A stretch of 64,000 bases of DNA from Coccinella septempunctata (Eukaryota > Arthropoda > Insecta > Coleoptera > Coccinellidae): contig NC_058190.1 in the NCBI RefSeq assembly GCF_907165205.1, positions 29,415,345 through 29,479,344 of the forward strand, given 5' to 3'. The notes beneath the pieces were generated by a model that searched no databases, was not told the DNA's origin, and worked only from the letters and a program-made list of their open reading frames with translations. The position numbers and the translations under genes are program-made. The stretch's first letter is position 1, and the number at the start of each line of letters is the position of its first letter. Below are positions 1 through 12,312 of the stretch, in pieces.

Positions 1-995
1 TGGATCAGTTCCTCTTCTGTTATTTTATATTCGATTATCCTATGGTCAGAGATTAATGGTTTTGTCACCATTTCCCAAGCTTAAACACTTCTTCTGGAAG
101 CTGCGTTGACCATTGTCACGTCCAGAACCCCTGTTCTTGCCCTAGTGACAGAACCCTGTGTTGTCCCCAAGTTCTTGAGATAGTTCTTCATTCTGCCAGA
201 GTTCTGCAGGCCAGAATAATCTCCAATTCTTTCTTTGATCTTTGGAGGTACAAATGAGAGCTTTGGTTATTTGTATATGCCATAAACTTCTCTCAGTTGG
301 AAGTAAAGAATTCGCATTGTGTCTCTCTATATACCCTGATAAAGTATGAATTCTGCAAGCGGACAAGATGTGCATAAGAGTTTTCGTCGATCATGGCTAG
401 CCCTGCAAGATGTTGAGGTGACCACTTGCATTATATTCTTCTTATACTACCTAGTATTCTAGTATCTAGTATCACTCCATCTTGATGAACAAATCCTCCC
501 GTTTACGACATCAGCTCAGCCGACTCCATAAAAGCAGAAGATGATTTTTACAGCAAGTCATGGTCTTTCAATCTCTTGAAATATATAAAGTATATGTTTA
601 CTCATATGATATTCGAATGAAAACTTCAGTTTTGCTTGTCAATCTGGCATTCTAATATCTTTTGTTCTGCTGGCGTGATAGATTTTCCTACTAGCTTAAG
701 ATCGATTCATATGTCGGATATTAGCTTCTCCAAAGCACTCCAGCTCTTTGACTTTGATTTTATGATGAGCTACTATTCCCTTGAGTGGGTCTTGACCTCT
801 CAATAATCTTATTCCATTTCCAACTTTTGTGTATAATGTTGGTATTGCATACTTTGAAACCCCTGTCTTCCTGCTTTCGAGGAAAGTATATCTTTTGTAT
901 CGAAGAGTTACAGTTACAGTTTGTTCGGCGCATCTGTCGAATCCCCCAGACCTGCTACCGCGACCAAAGCGGTCTATTGTGGCACACAAACAAGC
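1..995. other. No gene recognised
   Basis: No open frame in this stretch resembles a protein family I recognise. The longest frames are short, overlap each other on both strands and carry no recognisable motif. It may be decayed retroelement sequence, because a reverse-transcriptase-type tail lies just to the right on the minus strand. Confidence 0.4.
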
Positions 996-1103
996 TCAAA
1001 GAGCTAAACTTCTACCTCCAGTGCCATCTTCCAAGAGAACCTTGTCTGCCGATGGGCAGTCACTGAGGATATGCTCAATGGTTTCGTCCAGAATTTCATT
1101 TTC
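996..1103 (-). pseudogene. Non-LTR retrotransposon C-terminal (RNase H end) remnant
   Basis: Read on the minus strand, this stretch encodes DETIEHILSDCPSADK, then a short tail and a stop. The pattern ETxEHIL-x-C-P is typical of the last part of Jockey/I-type non-LTR retrotransposon polyproteins, the zinc-binding end after the RNase H region. The upstream minus-strand sequence to about 1200 is weakly compatible with the preceding segment but is broken. It is a relic with no start codon. The family assignment rests on one short motif, so it is tentative. Confidence 0.35.
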
Positions 1104-1416
1104 CGTCTATTTGACTACCCTGAGAGAGTAGTGACTCTCCAGTTTGCCAAATTGTTCGTAGGATAAACGTAGGATAAACTAACAACTGTGCAGTTAATGC
1201 ATTCCTAATTGAAGTTATCTCCAGAGCACCACTCTCTCACATTCATTTGTTATAAAAAAAAAAACCGAAAATGAAATATATAACGTTTTTAAAATTATAA
1301 CATAATCACTAAAGCTCTTCTTGACAAAAAGACACTCAAAGAGTGTTTGAAACTTTCTGAAATACGATTCCCCAAGTGGGCAGTCCACAAACTAAGGATG
1401 ATAGCCATCATAAATA

Positions 1417-4326
1417 CAGGGTCTTTCACGAGGAACCTCATTGTATTTTCATGGAATTCAGCACTTATAAGTATTTCACGATGCTGATGAAATCTAAAAT
1501 ATTTTCAAGGCATGAGCACCTCCGGTTTTTCCGGAAATAACGTTAACTTCCGTTTTTCATATTAGAACACCATTTTTTTATTGCAGAAATAGATTCCTTA
1601 GAAAATTTCAAGTTATTTTGATGTAAAATTTTTTCAGTTTTGGTTGGAAAATTCTCTCTGAGCGGGAAAATTCGAAAAAAAAATCGAAAATAGAGCTCCG
1701 CTGAAACAAGAATAACTTCGAGGTTTTTGGATGGAAAATTTTCATTTTTGGGATTTTTCAAGATGTAAGATTGATGTATCCACTTTAAAAAATCGAAATC
1801 GCGATTCATGATACAGGGGGTAAAAAAATCGCTTTCAAAGTTAGGGATGACAAAATCGTGAAAAATCAATTTTTCAAATTAGAACCCCATTTTTTTATGG
1901 CAGATATTGAATGTACGTTAAAAAATAATGTGAGTGTATGCATCACACTCTTGCCATAAAGTGGATATTTTCTGAGTTATTCACAAAAAACTGTTTTTCG
2001 TCTTGAATTTTCAGCTATTTCTTTTCCCTTCACGCCAAAAAGATGAAATTTTCAGGAACTGTCACTTAAACCATGTTTTAGATTTTACTACCCTAATATG
2101 CAAGAGAAAAAAGTTACAGGTTGTTCCTAAATAGATGGCGAATTTTGATTCGAATTTGTATCGGAAACCTCTTTATTTCAACTAATCGGCCATCGGTTTT
2201 CTCTCCAGTGATAAATAAATAATTCCTTATGAACCATATGCAAAAACTTACCATGTTTTACATTCTTTTTTTTTAATGATAGATATCATTAATTACATCT
2301 GCCAAATTCCTCTTTATTCAGTAGCATTTTGTGTTTACTATTAATTTGGTGATAATTCGTATTAAGTTATAAAATCGATCACTATGCCTAATTTTACCAA
2401 TGAAGATTATTTAAATCGCATTCTACTTCATGGAGAATGTAATAAAGTTGTAGATAGAACGATTCGACTGTTCATTGAGAGGTTTCCTGACCGACCCAGA
2501 TCAACGAGAGATACCATTAACAGAACCATGACAAACTTGAGAAATGTCGGATCTTTCGTTAAGAAAACTATACACAGAGAAAAAAGTGTAGTAGAAGATG
2601 AGAACAACGAAATTACAGTTCTTGCATATTTTCGTGTGAATCCTCAAAATTCTCTCAAAGATGCCGAGATTGATCTGGGATTACCTCAATCGAGTGTTTG
2701 GAGAATATTAAAAAAACATAAAATGCACCCATATAAATTCAATAGGGTACAGCATTTGAAGGAAACTGATTTCGTCAGGAGAACAGAGTTTTGCGAAGCT
2801 ATGATGATTTGATTTCAAGAGAATGAAAACTTTTTGGACTGTATAATTTGGACAGATGAATCTACATTCACAAAGAATGGTTCTTTCAATAGGCATAACA
2901 GTCATTATTGGGATGAAGAGAACAACCACCACTTCAGACAATGGAACTTTCAAGAGACCTGGAGTTTCAATGTTTTTTGCGCCATCAAAAATAATGCAAT
3001 TCTCGATGTTCACATTTATGATGGGACTTTAACTGGTAAGATAGAACACTACACATGTTTGCATTATTTAAAGAATGTTCTCCCTTAGGAGATAGATATT
3101 CTGACATATTGACTGAAATAATTGAGCCGCTAGTACAGAACCTTAATGACTTATGGTATCAACAAGATAGCGCGCCTCCACACAATTCACTCAATGTGTC
3201 AAATATCCTCTACAGGCTATTTGAAGATCGATGGTTGGCGAACAATGGTCCACATCTTTGGCCACCACGTTCTCCCGATTTAACTCCTTTAGACTATTAT
3301 GTTTGGGGTAGGATAAAAAATATTGTCTACTCAACTCCCCTGACTGATAAAGAGGACTGCATAGAACGAGTCAGAAATGCGTTCAGGTTTGTTTAGATTT
3401 TTAGATTCATAGTTTTGAAAGTCAATTTGGTTTTTAAACACTTTTGCAGATCTCTTTCGCCCGATGAAATAAGAAGAGCAACGCACCAAGCATTCCTGAG
3501 ACGTATAAATAAATGTCTAGAAATTAACGGTCAAAACTTTGAGCATCTTCTCTAGTTATAACTGCGAGAGTTTGCCATGGTTCTCCTAATAGTAACTTGA
3601 AGTCGGTTTCAAGAAGGGGTGAAAAATCTACAGCATGGTTCAAATAACAGTTCCTGGAAGTTTCATCTTTTTGGCGTGAAGGCAAAAGAAATAGCTGAAA
3701 ATTCAAGACGAAAAACAGTTTTTTGTGAATAACTCAGAAAATATCCATTTTAGGGCAAGGGTGTGATGCATACACTCACATTATTTTTTAATGTATAATA
3801 GATTCAATATCTGCCATAAAAAAATGGGGTTCTAATTTGAAAAAATTGATTTTTCACGATTTTGTCATCCCTAACTTTGAAAGCGATTTTTTCACCCCCT
3901 GTATCATGAATCGCGATTTCGATTTTTAAAATGGATAGATACATCAATCTTACATCTTGAAAAATCCCAAAAATGAAAATTTTCCATCCAAAAACCTCGA
4001 AGTTATTCTTGTTTCAGCGGAGCTCTATTTTCGATTTTTTTTTCGAATTTTTCCGCTCAGAGAGAATTTTCCAACCAAAACTGAAAAATGTTACATCAAA
4101 ATAACTTGAAATTTTCTAAAGAATTTATTTCTGCAATAAAAAAATTGTGTTCTAATTTGAAAAACGGAAGTTGACGTCATTTCCGGAAAAACCGGAGGTG
4201 CTCATGCATTGAAAATATTTTAGATTTCATCAGCATCGTGAAATACTTATTAGTGCTGAATTTCATGAAAATACGTTCAGTAGTTTCCCGTATAAATATG
4301 GGTGAGGTTCCTCGTGAAAGACCCTG
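1417..4326 (+). mobile_element. DD41D Tc1/mariner-superfamily DNA transposon with ~0.7 kb inverted repeats
   Basis: A complete 2.91 kb element. The ends read CAGGGTCTTTCACGAGGAAC and its inverse, and each side is flanked by TA (1415-1416 and 4327-4328), the target duplication typical of Tc1/mariner. The inverted repeats are very long: about 1417-2093 pairs with about 3626-4326. The right arm holds about 28 extra bases just inside the end that are missing on the left. A single transposase gene lies between the arms. The arms are similar but clearly not identical, so the insertion is not very recent. Confidence 0.85.
2384..3555 (+). pseudogene. DD41D transposase, three exons, one nonsense codon
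   Basis: Cut-and-paste transposase of the element 1417-4326. The start is the ATG at 2384. The N-terminus is a helix-turn-helix of the DUF4817 type (begins MPNFTNEDYL). The catalytic part shows WTDEST, then QQDSAPPHN, then PLDYYVWG. The second and third acidic residues are separated by 41 residues, hence DD41D. Two small introns restore a continuous frame. The first, 3036-3088 (53 bp, GT...TTAG), joins the text into the usual GxLTGxRY motif. The second, 3387-3449 (63 bp, GT...GCAG), leads to a final exon ending at 3555. One in-frame TGA (2810-2812) between the HTH and catalytic parts disrupts the frame, so this copy probably makes no full transposase. Confidence 0.8.
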
Positions 4327-5158
4327 TATAGAGGTGTTTTGAAAGATGAAAGTTGTAATAACTGGAGCCAATGTTATAATACGATCACGTCATCGAGTTC
4401 GAATAATCTTACTGTACCAGATTCTAAAACATATGTGGCAACTACGCTGGACGCAACAACATGCTAATGGTGAAAGATTGAATAAAATTCGGACGCAGCA
4501 TTGTGCTACATATGAAAACAAAATATACGCCGGACGCACTAATGGTAGCACCATGAAAGGACGCAATAATGTGCGTATATCAACTTCTTTATTAATAAAG
4601 ATATTTGAGATCTGAAACGACCAAACTACGTAATTTTTTGCGTAGATTAATATACTTCGATCAGATTCCACCTAGGTAGCGTATTTCTGGGAGACGCAAT
4701 AAGGTTGCTTTTTGAAAGGACGCAATAAAGTATGCCAGATGTAAATATATATATATATTCAAATATAATTCAACAACAATCCAAAATGCTTAGTTCTCAC
4801 TTGACAGTTCACCTGGAAAATAGTACAGAAAAAGCTAACAATTATGTTTAGACACGAAATATAGACGTTCAAAATTCCATAGCCCACTTGACGACGAATT
4901 TTTTTGAGCGCACGTTATTTATGTGGCAAAACAAGGAAAACAGGGTGTTTGTCAGCTTAACAGCTGATCAGTAATATGGTCACTTGGGATTATCGAAGTT
5001 AAATTAATACTGAAATTATGGCAAGGATTTTCTTTCATTCTCAATATTTTAATGACCAACGATTTTTAATGATTCTTCTCTGGAAAAAGACTGAATAATT
5101 TTGATTTGGAAGCATGTTTTTTTTTCTAGTGTATAAAATTCAATTGATTACAACTCAC
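4327..5158. repeat. Gene-free stretch with dispersed GGACGCAATA-like repeats
   Basis: No gene is visible. Between about 4449 and 4735 a short word close to GGACGCAATAA recurs at least six times at irregular spacing. It is likely debris of a DNA element. From about 4765 onward the sequence is closely similar to 17518-17860, marking the downstream edge of the segment duplicated between UGT-A and UGT-B. Confidence 0.4.
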
Positions 5159-8100
5159 TTTTCGTCATTCGCAACCTTCATAATCGTCTCTGTTAGGATT
5201 TTTCGGTGTAAATGTTTCGGCAAGATCGTTTCTGCCATTCCCTTTGAGGTTAGAATTTGAGCATTTAGTGGTTGATCTCCTAGGAATGGAATGACGACTA
5301 GGGGAACTCCATTGATGATTGCTTCTTCAGAAGATTGGAGTCCTCCTTGAGTAACGAACACTTTTACATGAGGGTGCGCTGTATTGAAAAGTAACAATAA
5401 GTAATATTTCCAGTACCGTTTTACCAGAAAAAGACCTTATATGCGAAACAATAGGAGCTTATGAAAAAATTTTCAAGTTGTTCTACATAAATCACTCTTC
5501 AATAATTCGCTGATACAATATACGACTAATAGTTGGGGAGCCGAAGAGAGAAATTCGGGATTTACTCGAGCATGTCAGATTAATATAAGGGGACATACCT
5601 TGGACCCTGTAGAGTACCTCTACCAAAAATTAGACCTGTAGAGTCATTCGGGGTAACTGAGTGCAGAGGGTAAGTGTGCCCAGTGCGAATATTTCGTATA
5701 TATGAAATGTATGAAATAGGGGTTCATTTGGGTGAAGCAAAGACGAAGAAAGGTTTTTCATAGGATTCCGCCATGCGACGTTTCGTTTACTGTTTATTTG
5801 CAATCAATCAAATTTACTAGTTCTCTTATTAACTTTTAGCATCTCTGCAAATTCTGCCAGGTCCAAGTTCCGAGTCCGATAGTGTTAAACAATATTTTAT
5901 TCGATCATGCGCATATTAACCTAAATATATAACAAATTTATTTAGGTTATGTTAGCTGCTCAACTCTATAAGAACGTTAATTCATATTTTGGCTTACTGG
6001 GGAAAGTGTGCACAGGTAAGTCTGCGCATAGATTATTTATACGGGCATTAGTTCAATGAGGAATAAAAGACGACATTGTTGATTTTCTTGATTGAAACTC
6101 GATCAATATTGTCCTATTTGTTCAGAAAAATATGAAGAGCTACCAACAGAGGAATGTATCAAGTGTTGTGTTTACCAGGAATGATGGCACAAACAATAAT
6201 ACTCTGCTTGAAAAAAAGCGCTTCTGCATTGACAATAAACAGCATTTCTCTAATATTGTAACATTTTGATGACATTATTTTGTAATTTGTTTTGATTGTG
6301 TGGTTCACTAAGCACTTCGTTCACTTACCCCGTGAGGGTGCGCACGCTTACTCGCAATACGGGGCATGTGAACTTATTCCGACTTTCACCATTAAATTTT
6401 TTTTTGCAGAAAAAAAACGTTTTTCTCTGCTTGCCTTCTCATATCTTTTTATATATTAGAAAATGCTCTATCTTATGAATATGTTTTGATTTTTCTAGCT
6501 TCAACATATGAAACAGGGTATGGTTATAGAAAAGCAAAAGTGCGCACAATTGCCCCGAATGACCTTATATAGGGTGAATTTTCTAGGACAGCCTGTCAGA
6601 ATAGTAAAAAAAAAACTATCATTGTACATACTCGAGCGTGTCAGATTAAGACATATGTGGTTAATTACATGTTGAAAAGTATATATTTTCTTAATCTGAC
6701 AATTTAAGCGTGTCGAAAATGTGTGGGAGGGCGCCAAAGTTGCAAAAAAAACGTCACGTGTACATTCTCGAGCGCGGTGGCGTATTTTTTTATTTTGAAG
6801 TTAATGATTCAAGATTAACGGAAAAAATATAATCTGTCAGTTTTAGCAAGCCGAAACAATAAAAATTGGCCATAAAAGTCACAAAAATCAGTTTTTTCGA
6901 ATTATCACCTTTCCTTGGCTTCGAATCTTTTTCGCATTCATTATAAAAGTTGTAGAGCATAACATTTTATACAAATTTTGTCCCAAGCAATTTTTTCTAC
7001 GTTCTAACGTTTTTGAGATATATGGCGATTAATGCGAGGTGTTCAGCGATACATGCTGAAGCGAAAATTCACTCGATGGAAAATAGTACTATGGAGAGTA
7101 GAGAGAAGGAGAACGAACGCCGTACTAAAAATATATCCCCGAAAACGGGGAACGTAGGACTGGAGTCTCTGCGATCGCTACGTTTATAGTAGATAAGGGG
7201 TGAGGATGCAAGCGTCAATTTGAAATGAACAGCCTTCATTTCATTTTATGTTATGTGTCATCGTGGTTTTTATGATGATTTTTCAAATACCTTTCTTCAA
7301 ATCTATATTAAATATGAGTTCTCTCAGTTCTCTGAAGTCATATTATAGAGGGGACTATGTTATCAGCTTTATTCATTCATAATAAATGACGAAATCAATG
7401 AAATTCAAAAGAAATCACTGATCAAAAAAATTTTACCCACGTTTGTTAATCATTGTTTATGGAAAACAGGTATGTTAGTTGGTTTATTGTAATCTTCAAA
7501 ATTATACCTATACTTTCGCAGTGAGGAGTAGAACATATCAAGACAACAAAAGGTAGCAATCCCAGATTTATCACTTATTAGAGTAGATTCTGTTTAGTGT
7601 TTCCAATACTTAGCTGAGAACCTTTATAAACAATATATTATGTTATGCCAACAAAATTCTTCAAGAATATCCACTTCTGAACTATGTAGTTTTATTGGTT
7701 GGATATTCTCATTCAGAAGAGCCAACTTCTCACGAGGGATGACAATTTCCATCGTCTTTTTGATATCTTCATTGCAAAAATGCTCTTGACATACAAATTG
7801 ATTTGCAGTCGATTCTTGAGGTAAGGTTCTCCTTTTCTTTCCGATGACAAAACACTCTTACACTAGCGCACGCTTCAACATTTCACCATGGTCATATGTT
7901 GTTATCTCTCTCTGCCAACTTCAACTAGTTTAAATCAAAATTTCGCCATCCCGTGATGGCCAGCGCGCCTATTGGTAAAAAAATGAACTACCATATTGAT
8001 ACATATTTTAGAGAACAAATCTATGGTCTCAAAGCAGCGATCGTTCTCCTTCTCTCTACTCTCCATTAATAGTACATTCTAAGGTTCGGTCACAGAGACA

Positions 8101-10830
8101 ACACTAAAATTTTCGTGACTAATTTCGAAATTGTCATCATAGAAATACAATTGGATGAATGAAGATTAGACTGGGATTCTACATTGACCTTGCCCTTTCG
8201 CATGTGTGGCTAAGCTTCTCACCCTTATCGCTCTCCAACTCGAGAACGGTTAAGAGTATGTAAAATTGCTTCAGACAAACGTTGTGTAGAATTTTATTAT
8301 CTACAACTTTCAAAATGAACACAAAAACGATTAGAGGTACAGGCAGGGAAATATTCTAAAAAAAATAAAAAGTAGCTTCCTTTGGGTCCAATCAACGTAT
8401 CCTCCAAAAATCTGACATGCTGGAATTTTTTTTTTTAACCAGATAAGCATGAATTCATTATCCGAGACAAGTAGGGCATATACAGTATCTTAATCTGACA
8501 CGCTCGAGTATGTACACCTGACGATTTTTTTTTTACATCTTTGAGACCCTGCAGACGCTTTCCCCACCGCTGAAAGTGCATACATCATAGAACCTTTTTT
8601 TCTTTCTACAATCCAATTTTCAAAATCCACTAGGTCTCAACGACGCTCGAGTGAATCCCGATTTAGCATCGTCGGCTCCCCAACTATAACTCATTCGTGT
8701 AGGTACATAGTGGCAATCCGAAGTACCCTCTTTTTAAATGGATTATTAATAAGTCTCGGATTGCTCTTTATTGGGAAATCTTATTTATTTAAGAAGTTAT
8801 ATATATTCGACTTATGAGTTTGTATTTGGATATTTCCTTCAATCAGAGATTGTCATATTAATTTTGATAATGAACATTTTGTATATTTTGAATTTACTAA
8901 ATTCATTTTCTCAAATGCACCAAATATCAAATCAGACCAATACAGTTCAATTGATTCATATTTTTTGATAAATTTCTGTTGGCATGACTTGCGTGATAAT
9001 ACATAATTTGCATTTGAATCCGATATTTTTGAACACATACCTATGATGGCTTGCTGCGGAAGCCATTTTCTCAAGTGCACGTTCTTTGGCTGGCCTTCTG
9101 CTTTTTCCGATTCCCATTTACATATCACAGTGTATGGTAGATCACCAAGAGCTTCCAGTATTGTTTTTTTCACGTCTCCTTGAACATGATCGAATCTGAC
9201 GTTTGTTCCCAAACTGAAATATACTACTCCTTCCTTTGCATTGTCTAAGATTTTTTGGAGATCCTGTGAATAAATAATTATCATTAATTCCAAAAATAAA
9301 TTTTTCTGTTCAAGGTGAAATCTAGCTTTTTTTTAAATTTGATGAGCCATATATGGAATATTTATAATCGGACAAAATATAATAATTATCCTAAAATTTC
9401 AACGCGTTATGGAGTATACTTCATTTTAAGCCCGTTTGTAACAACCGAGAATTCTCTACCAAATTTCGGTGAGAAAACGGCAGAAGATTATTTTGTAAGC
9501 AACTGAACAGAGAATTCTACCGAAAGTGCGTATGTAAAGGTAAATAATTCACGGCGCATGAAATCTCGAGTAAATTTTCTAGAGAATTCTCGGTTGTTGC
9601 AAACGGGCTTTAAATTTGGTTATGAAACTGCCTGAAAATCGAAAAATAAACGAATGAAGGATTGATTAACGGTTCTTTCATAAATACTTCCTGTAAATAT
9701 AAAGGTCTTTTAGTCCAACAAAAAAATTGAATCAAAGGAACTTCAAAGCTGATAATGGAATTTTATATTAATTTTATCAGTCGAAAAAGGTAATCAAAGT
9801 CTTAAAAGTAGGTGAATTTGGAATATAGATGGCGCTCAAAATGTGACCAATGAGATTCGATGTAAAACATGAATAATTTTTTACCCCAGAATTTAATTAG
9901 AAAGTGCTTTTATGCCTTTTTATGGTGATATGTAATATTTTTATTATCTGAGTTTAAAACGATATTGAAATATTAGATTGTATTCAATGAATAATTTTCA
10001 ATGTATTGACCTACCTTTGGGTAAGATTCATTTCTCTTCAAATGGATATTGAAATATTCTATAACGTTGGGAACATTCGGTTTCCCATCTGAAAAAATCG
10101 GGTTGACGTTGAGCATCCATAAACTTGTGTCCTTAATTATTTCCTTAATGGTTGGCCCGCCTTCACCGAAATATTTATCTGCCAAGAGATCTGACCTTGG
10201 AAACATTGATAATTCACTCAACAGTATCCACATCAAAGTGACAAATATACTATCAAGTTTTTCGATCAAGCTACCCTGTCTTCCGAGTTTTTCTGAAAAT
10301 ACGTCTGGATATAAAACGGGATGAGTTGGATTTCCAATCAGATGATGGTAATATGAATAAACGTTTAAGGATGAGACTGCTATAACAGGAGCGTCAAATT
10401 TTTTTTTGAAACCGAAGAAAAATGGAGAGTGAGGTTCTATCATGATCAAATCAAAAGTGTTGGATGGTTTTTGTAGAAGTTCTTGAACACTTTTATGACC
10501 CATTTCAACTGCTATCACTTCCTCGCTGAATGAATTCATCATATCGGATATTGCCTTGAGACTGAGTGAAGATCTGCCCAAATTTGAAAAATCATATTTG
10601 CGGAACAACTCGTAAGCATTACTGACATCAATCTCTGTCAAGTTGACCAAAGAAGGATCATTCAAAGGATTCGGTGTTATAAATGTCACATCATGTCCAT
10701 GTAAAGACATTTCTTTCATAATTGAACGAAAAACAAACTGATGGCTTATTGAAGGAAAGTAGAAGAATCCTAGAATTTTCGCACAGTTCACTGCACTTAT
10801 TGTTGAAAAAAGTAATATTAACAACCTCAT
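5159..10830 (-). CDS. UDP-glycosyltransferase A (exons 1-3; last exon outside window)
   Basis: ER-membrane UDP-glycosyltransferase that would transfer sugar from a UDP-sugar to lipophilic acceptors. Exon 1 is 10015-10830, exon 2 9041-9263, exon 3 5159-5378, all with GT/AG junctions and phases that keep one frame. I chose the ATG at 10830 because UGT-C has only this start; an ATG ten codons upstream also exists. The protein begins with a signal peptide (MRLLILLFSTISAVNCAKIL), followed by SISHQF with the expected catalytic His at about residue 30. Exons 2-3 carry the UGT signature (WLPQQAI..., then VTQGGLQSSEEAI and GDQPLN). The fourth exon with membrane helix and tail is not found left of 5159, where a DD41D transposon sits; it may lie beyond the window or be lost. 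No internal stops were seen. Intron 2 holds a 3.15 kb transposon. Confidence 0.85.
5646..6562. repeat. Nested inverted-repeat segment (TCATTCGGGG ends)
   Basis: TCATTCGGGGTAACTG near 5646 has an inverted partner GGTCATTCGGGGCAATTG read from about 6562 leftward. Inner copies of GTGTGC/GCGCAC-rich words lie between them. It looks like a nested MITE, but I found no clean target duplication, so the limits are approximate. No coding capacity is evident. Confidence 0.4.
7090..8067. mobile_element. hAT-like non-autonomous element, 8-bp TSD
   Basis: A 978 bp element nested in the 3.15 kb element. The ends are inverted: TATGGAGAGTAGAGAGAAGG on the left, AATGGAGAGTAGAGAGAAGG on the right strand-reversed. 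Identical 8-bp flanks AATAGTAC lie at 7082-7089 and 8068-8075, the target duplication length of hAT or P-type elements. No transposase frame is visible. It inserted after or within the life of the surrounding element, as its target site is internal sequence. Confidence 0.6.
9430..9608. mobile_element. 179-bp MITE in UGT-A intron 1
   Basis: Ends are inverted repeats GCCCGTTTGYAACAACCGAG running on through GAATTCTCT, about 28 bp. Flanks are TTTAA on both sides (9425-9429 and 9609-9613). UGT-B has a single TTTAA at the homologous place (22495-22499), so the insertion is confirmed by a paralogous empty site. No coding content. Confidence 0.75.
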
Positions 10831-10883
10831 AATATTCGCTGCACAATACCGAAATTTCAAACCTCACGAAAAGGAATCAGTTA

Positions 10884-10896
10884 CTAATATAAAATA
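10884..10896 (-). promoter_or_regulatory. TATA-like box of UGT-A
   Basis: On the minus strand this reads TATTTTATATTA, about 55-65 bp upstream of the chosen ATG. The same word stands at the same distance upstream of UGT-B and, slightly altered, UGT-C. Conservation of position in the three paralogs supports a core promoter, but recent duplication alone could explain the A/B match. Confidence 0.35.
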
Positions 10897-11471
10897 GACT
10901 CGACGTGATCAAATATAATTGAATCTAACAAAATTGATATCTTTAGAAATCGAGGATAAATAAATATATCAACATCATTATCAAACACACGATGTACTTG
11001 AGTTCTACAGTTGTATCGAAACAAGTAATTATATGTTTGAGATGATGAAGGTTCTTCGGTTCGTAATTTTCGATGATAATTACTGAATGATGCATCAAAA
11101 TGAAGCTACAATTATTTAAAATAGCACCTAATTCGTATTCGTATCTATTCGGTAAGCGTTGAGCTCCTTGCTTATAAAAAATTCCAATTATCCTTCAAGA
11201 GTGCAAGATAGGATGAGGGCAGTCCTAATTGCCAACGCGTTTTACAGTTTGGATGAGTTTCTGTCGTTCATCTTTTGATTTTACTGAGTGTGTTTGTACT
11301 TATATAACTATTTATTGATTGTTCATTTAGTTTATACATAGGTACATATTTTCAATTGTATCATATTTGGTATATACTTATCTCATGAAGTGCGGCATGC
11401 TGCACATTAATTGACGCAACTTGTAAATTATTGAAGGTAATAATAGAGGAAAAAGTCTCATGCACATGGGA

Positions 11472-11902
11472 CCGCAAACGATTCGTTTTCGAGATACAGG
11501 TGTTAAAATAAAAAAAAAAACAATTTTCAATTGAAATGGGCATAAATACTACATTCGATAATTCGCACCATGAAGCATGCCAATTCCGATAGCAAATCTA
11601 GAAGGTCATATTTTTCTGGAACATTGTGCCCTGTTTTCCTCCAGAACTCCACTGTTTAATTGAAAAATTGCAATGCCACAGATTTCGAAAAAAAAATTGA
11701 ACGATGCTCCCGAAATTCTCAGAAAAATTCAAATGATCACGAAAATTTAGTTAGTACTGTGCTAAATAAATGCATTGGTAGTTTTGACGCATTCAATTAA
11801 ACTCGGTATTTCGAATGATGAATGTGCTTTTACAACTTGTTTTGATATTAATACAAAAATTCCAACTTCAACACCCTATATCTCGCAAACGAAACGTTTG
11901 GG
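11472..11902. repeat. Old inverted-repeat element downstream of UGT-B
   Basis: Left end CCGCAAACGATTCGTTTTCG is matched inverted at the right end, continuing through GAGATA and GGTGTTGAAGTT-like sequence. A homologous copy with the same ends lies downstream of UGT-C at about 47163-47632. The copies sit in matching positions relative to exon 4, so the element was present before the B/C duplication. Nothing coding was seen. Confidence 0.5.
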
Positions 11903-12312
11903 ATCAAAATTTATGGGACTTTTCTTAAAATTACTTAAGGAAAATCCCTCTTCGTTTGTGCATCAAATATGGGAACATCATGTGCATAAAACTATTTTTG
12001 TTGAAAAAAATTAAATTACATCGAGATTGATGTTTTTCCATTTTATCCTGATATTTTGTTGATATCAGGTATACATGCAAGGAGAATAACAACAACTGTC
12101 ATTTAAAATATATTCTATTGTATAACAATGGAATTCAATATTTTTCTACACATTTTAAAATTCCTATTTACAAAGAAATTCTTAATTCCAACGACCATAT
12201 AATTCATTCAAACGATGACGATTTTTTTCATTATGAAATATAACTCATCATATCTTGATATTCAATAATCAAATAACCATCTGATATCAGAAAACTTGGT
12301 GAATCAGATCGT

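Larger units (their letters stand above)
5532..8684. mobile_element. 3.15 kb non-autonomous TIR element in UGT-A intron 2
   Basis: The ends are inverted copies beginning GTTGGGGAGCCGA and continuing with AATTCGGGATTTACTCGAGC-like sequence on both sides, flanked by TA. The UGT-B paralog lacks it at the matching place (about 18270-18280), so it inserted after the duplication. Inside, a subterminal word CTCGAGCGTGTCAGATTAAG occurs near 6630 and inverted near 8490-8510. No transposase is recognisable. A second inverted repeat (TCATTCGGGG-YAA at about 5646 and inverted near 6560) and a separate nested element (7090-8067) are inside. Confidence 0.65.

Noticed and set aside
3036..3088. Treating the break in the DD41D transposase as a frameshift mutation
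   Set aside because: GT...AG removal restores the conserved TLTGDRY motif exactly, so an intron is the better explanation.
4390..4671. Overlapping frames on both strands about 90 residues long
   Set aside because: They cover the GGACGCAATA repeat region and show no protein motif.
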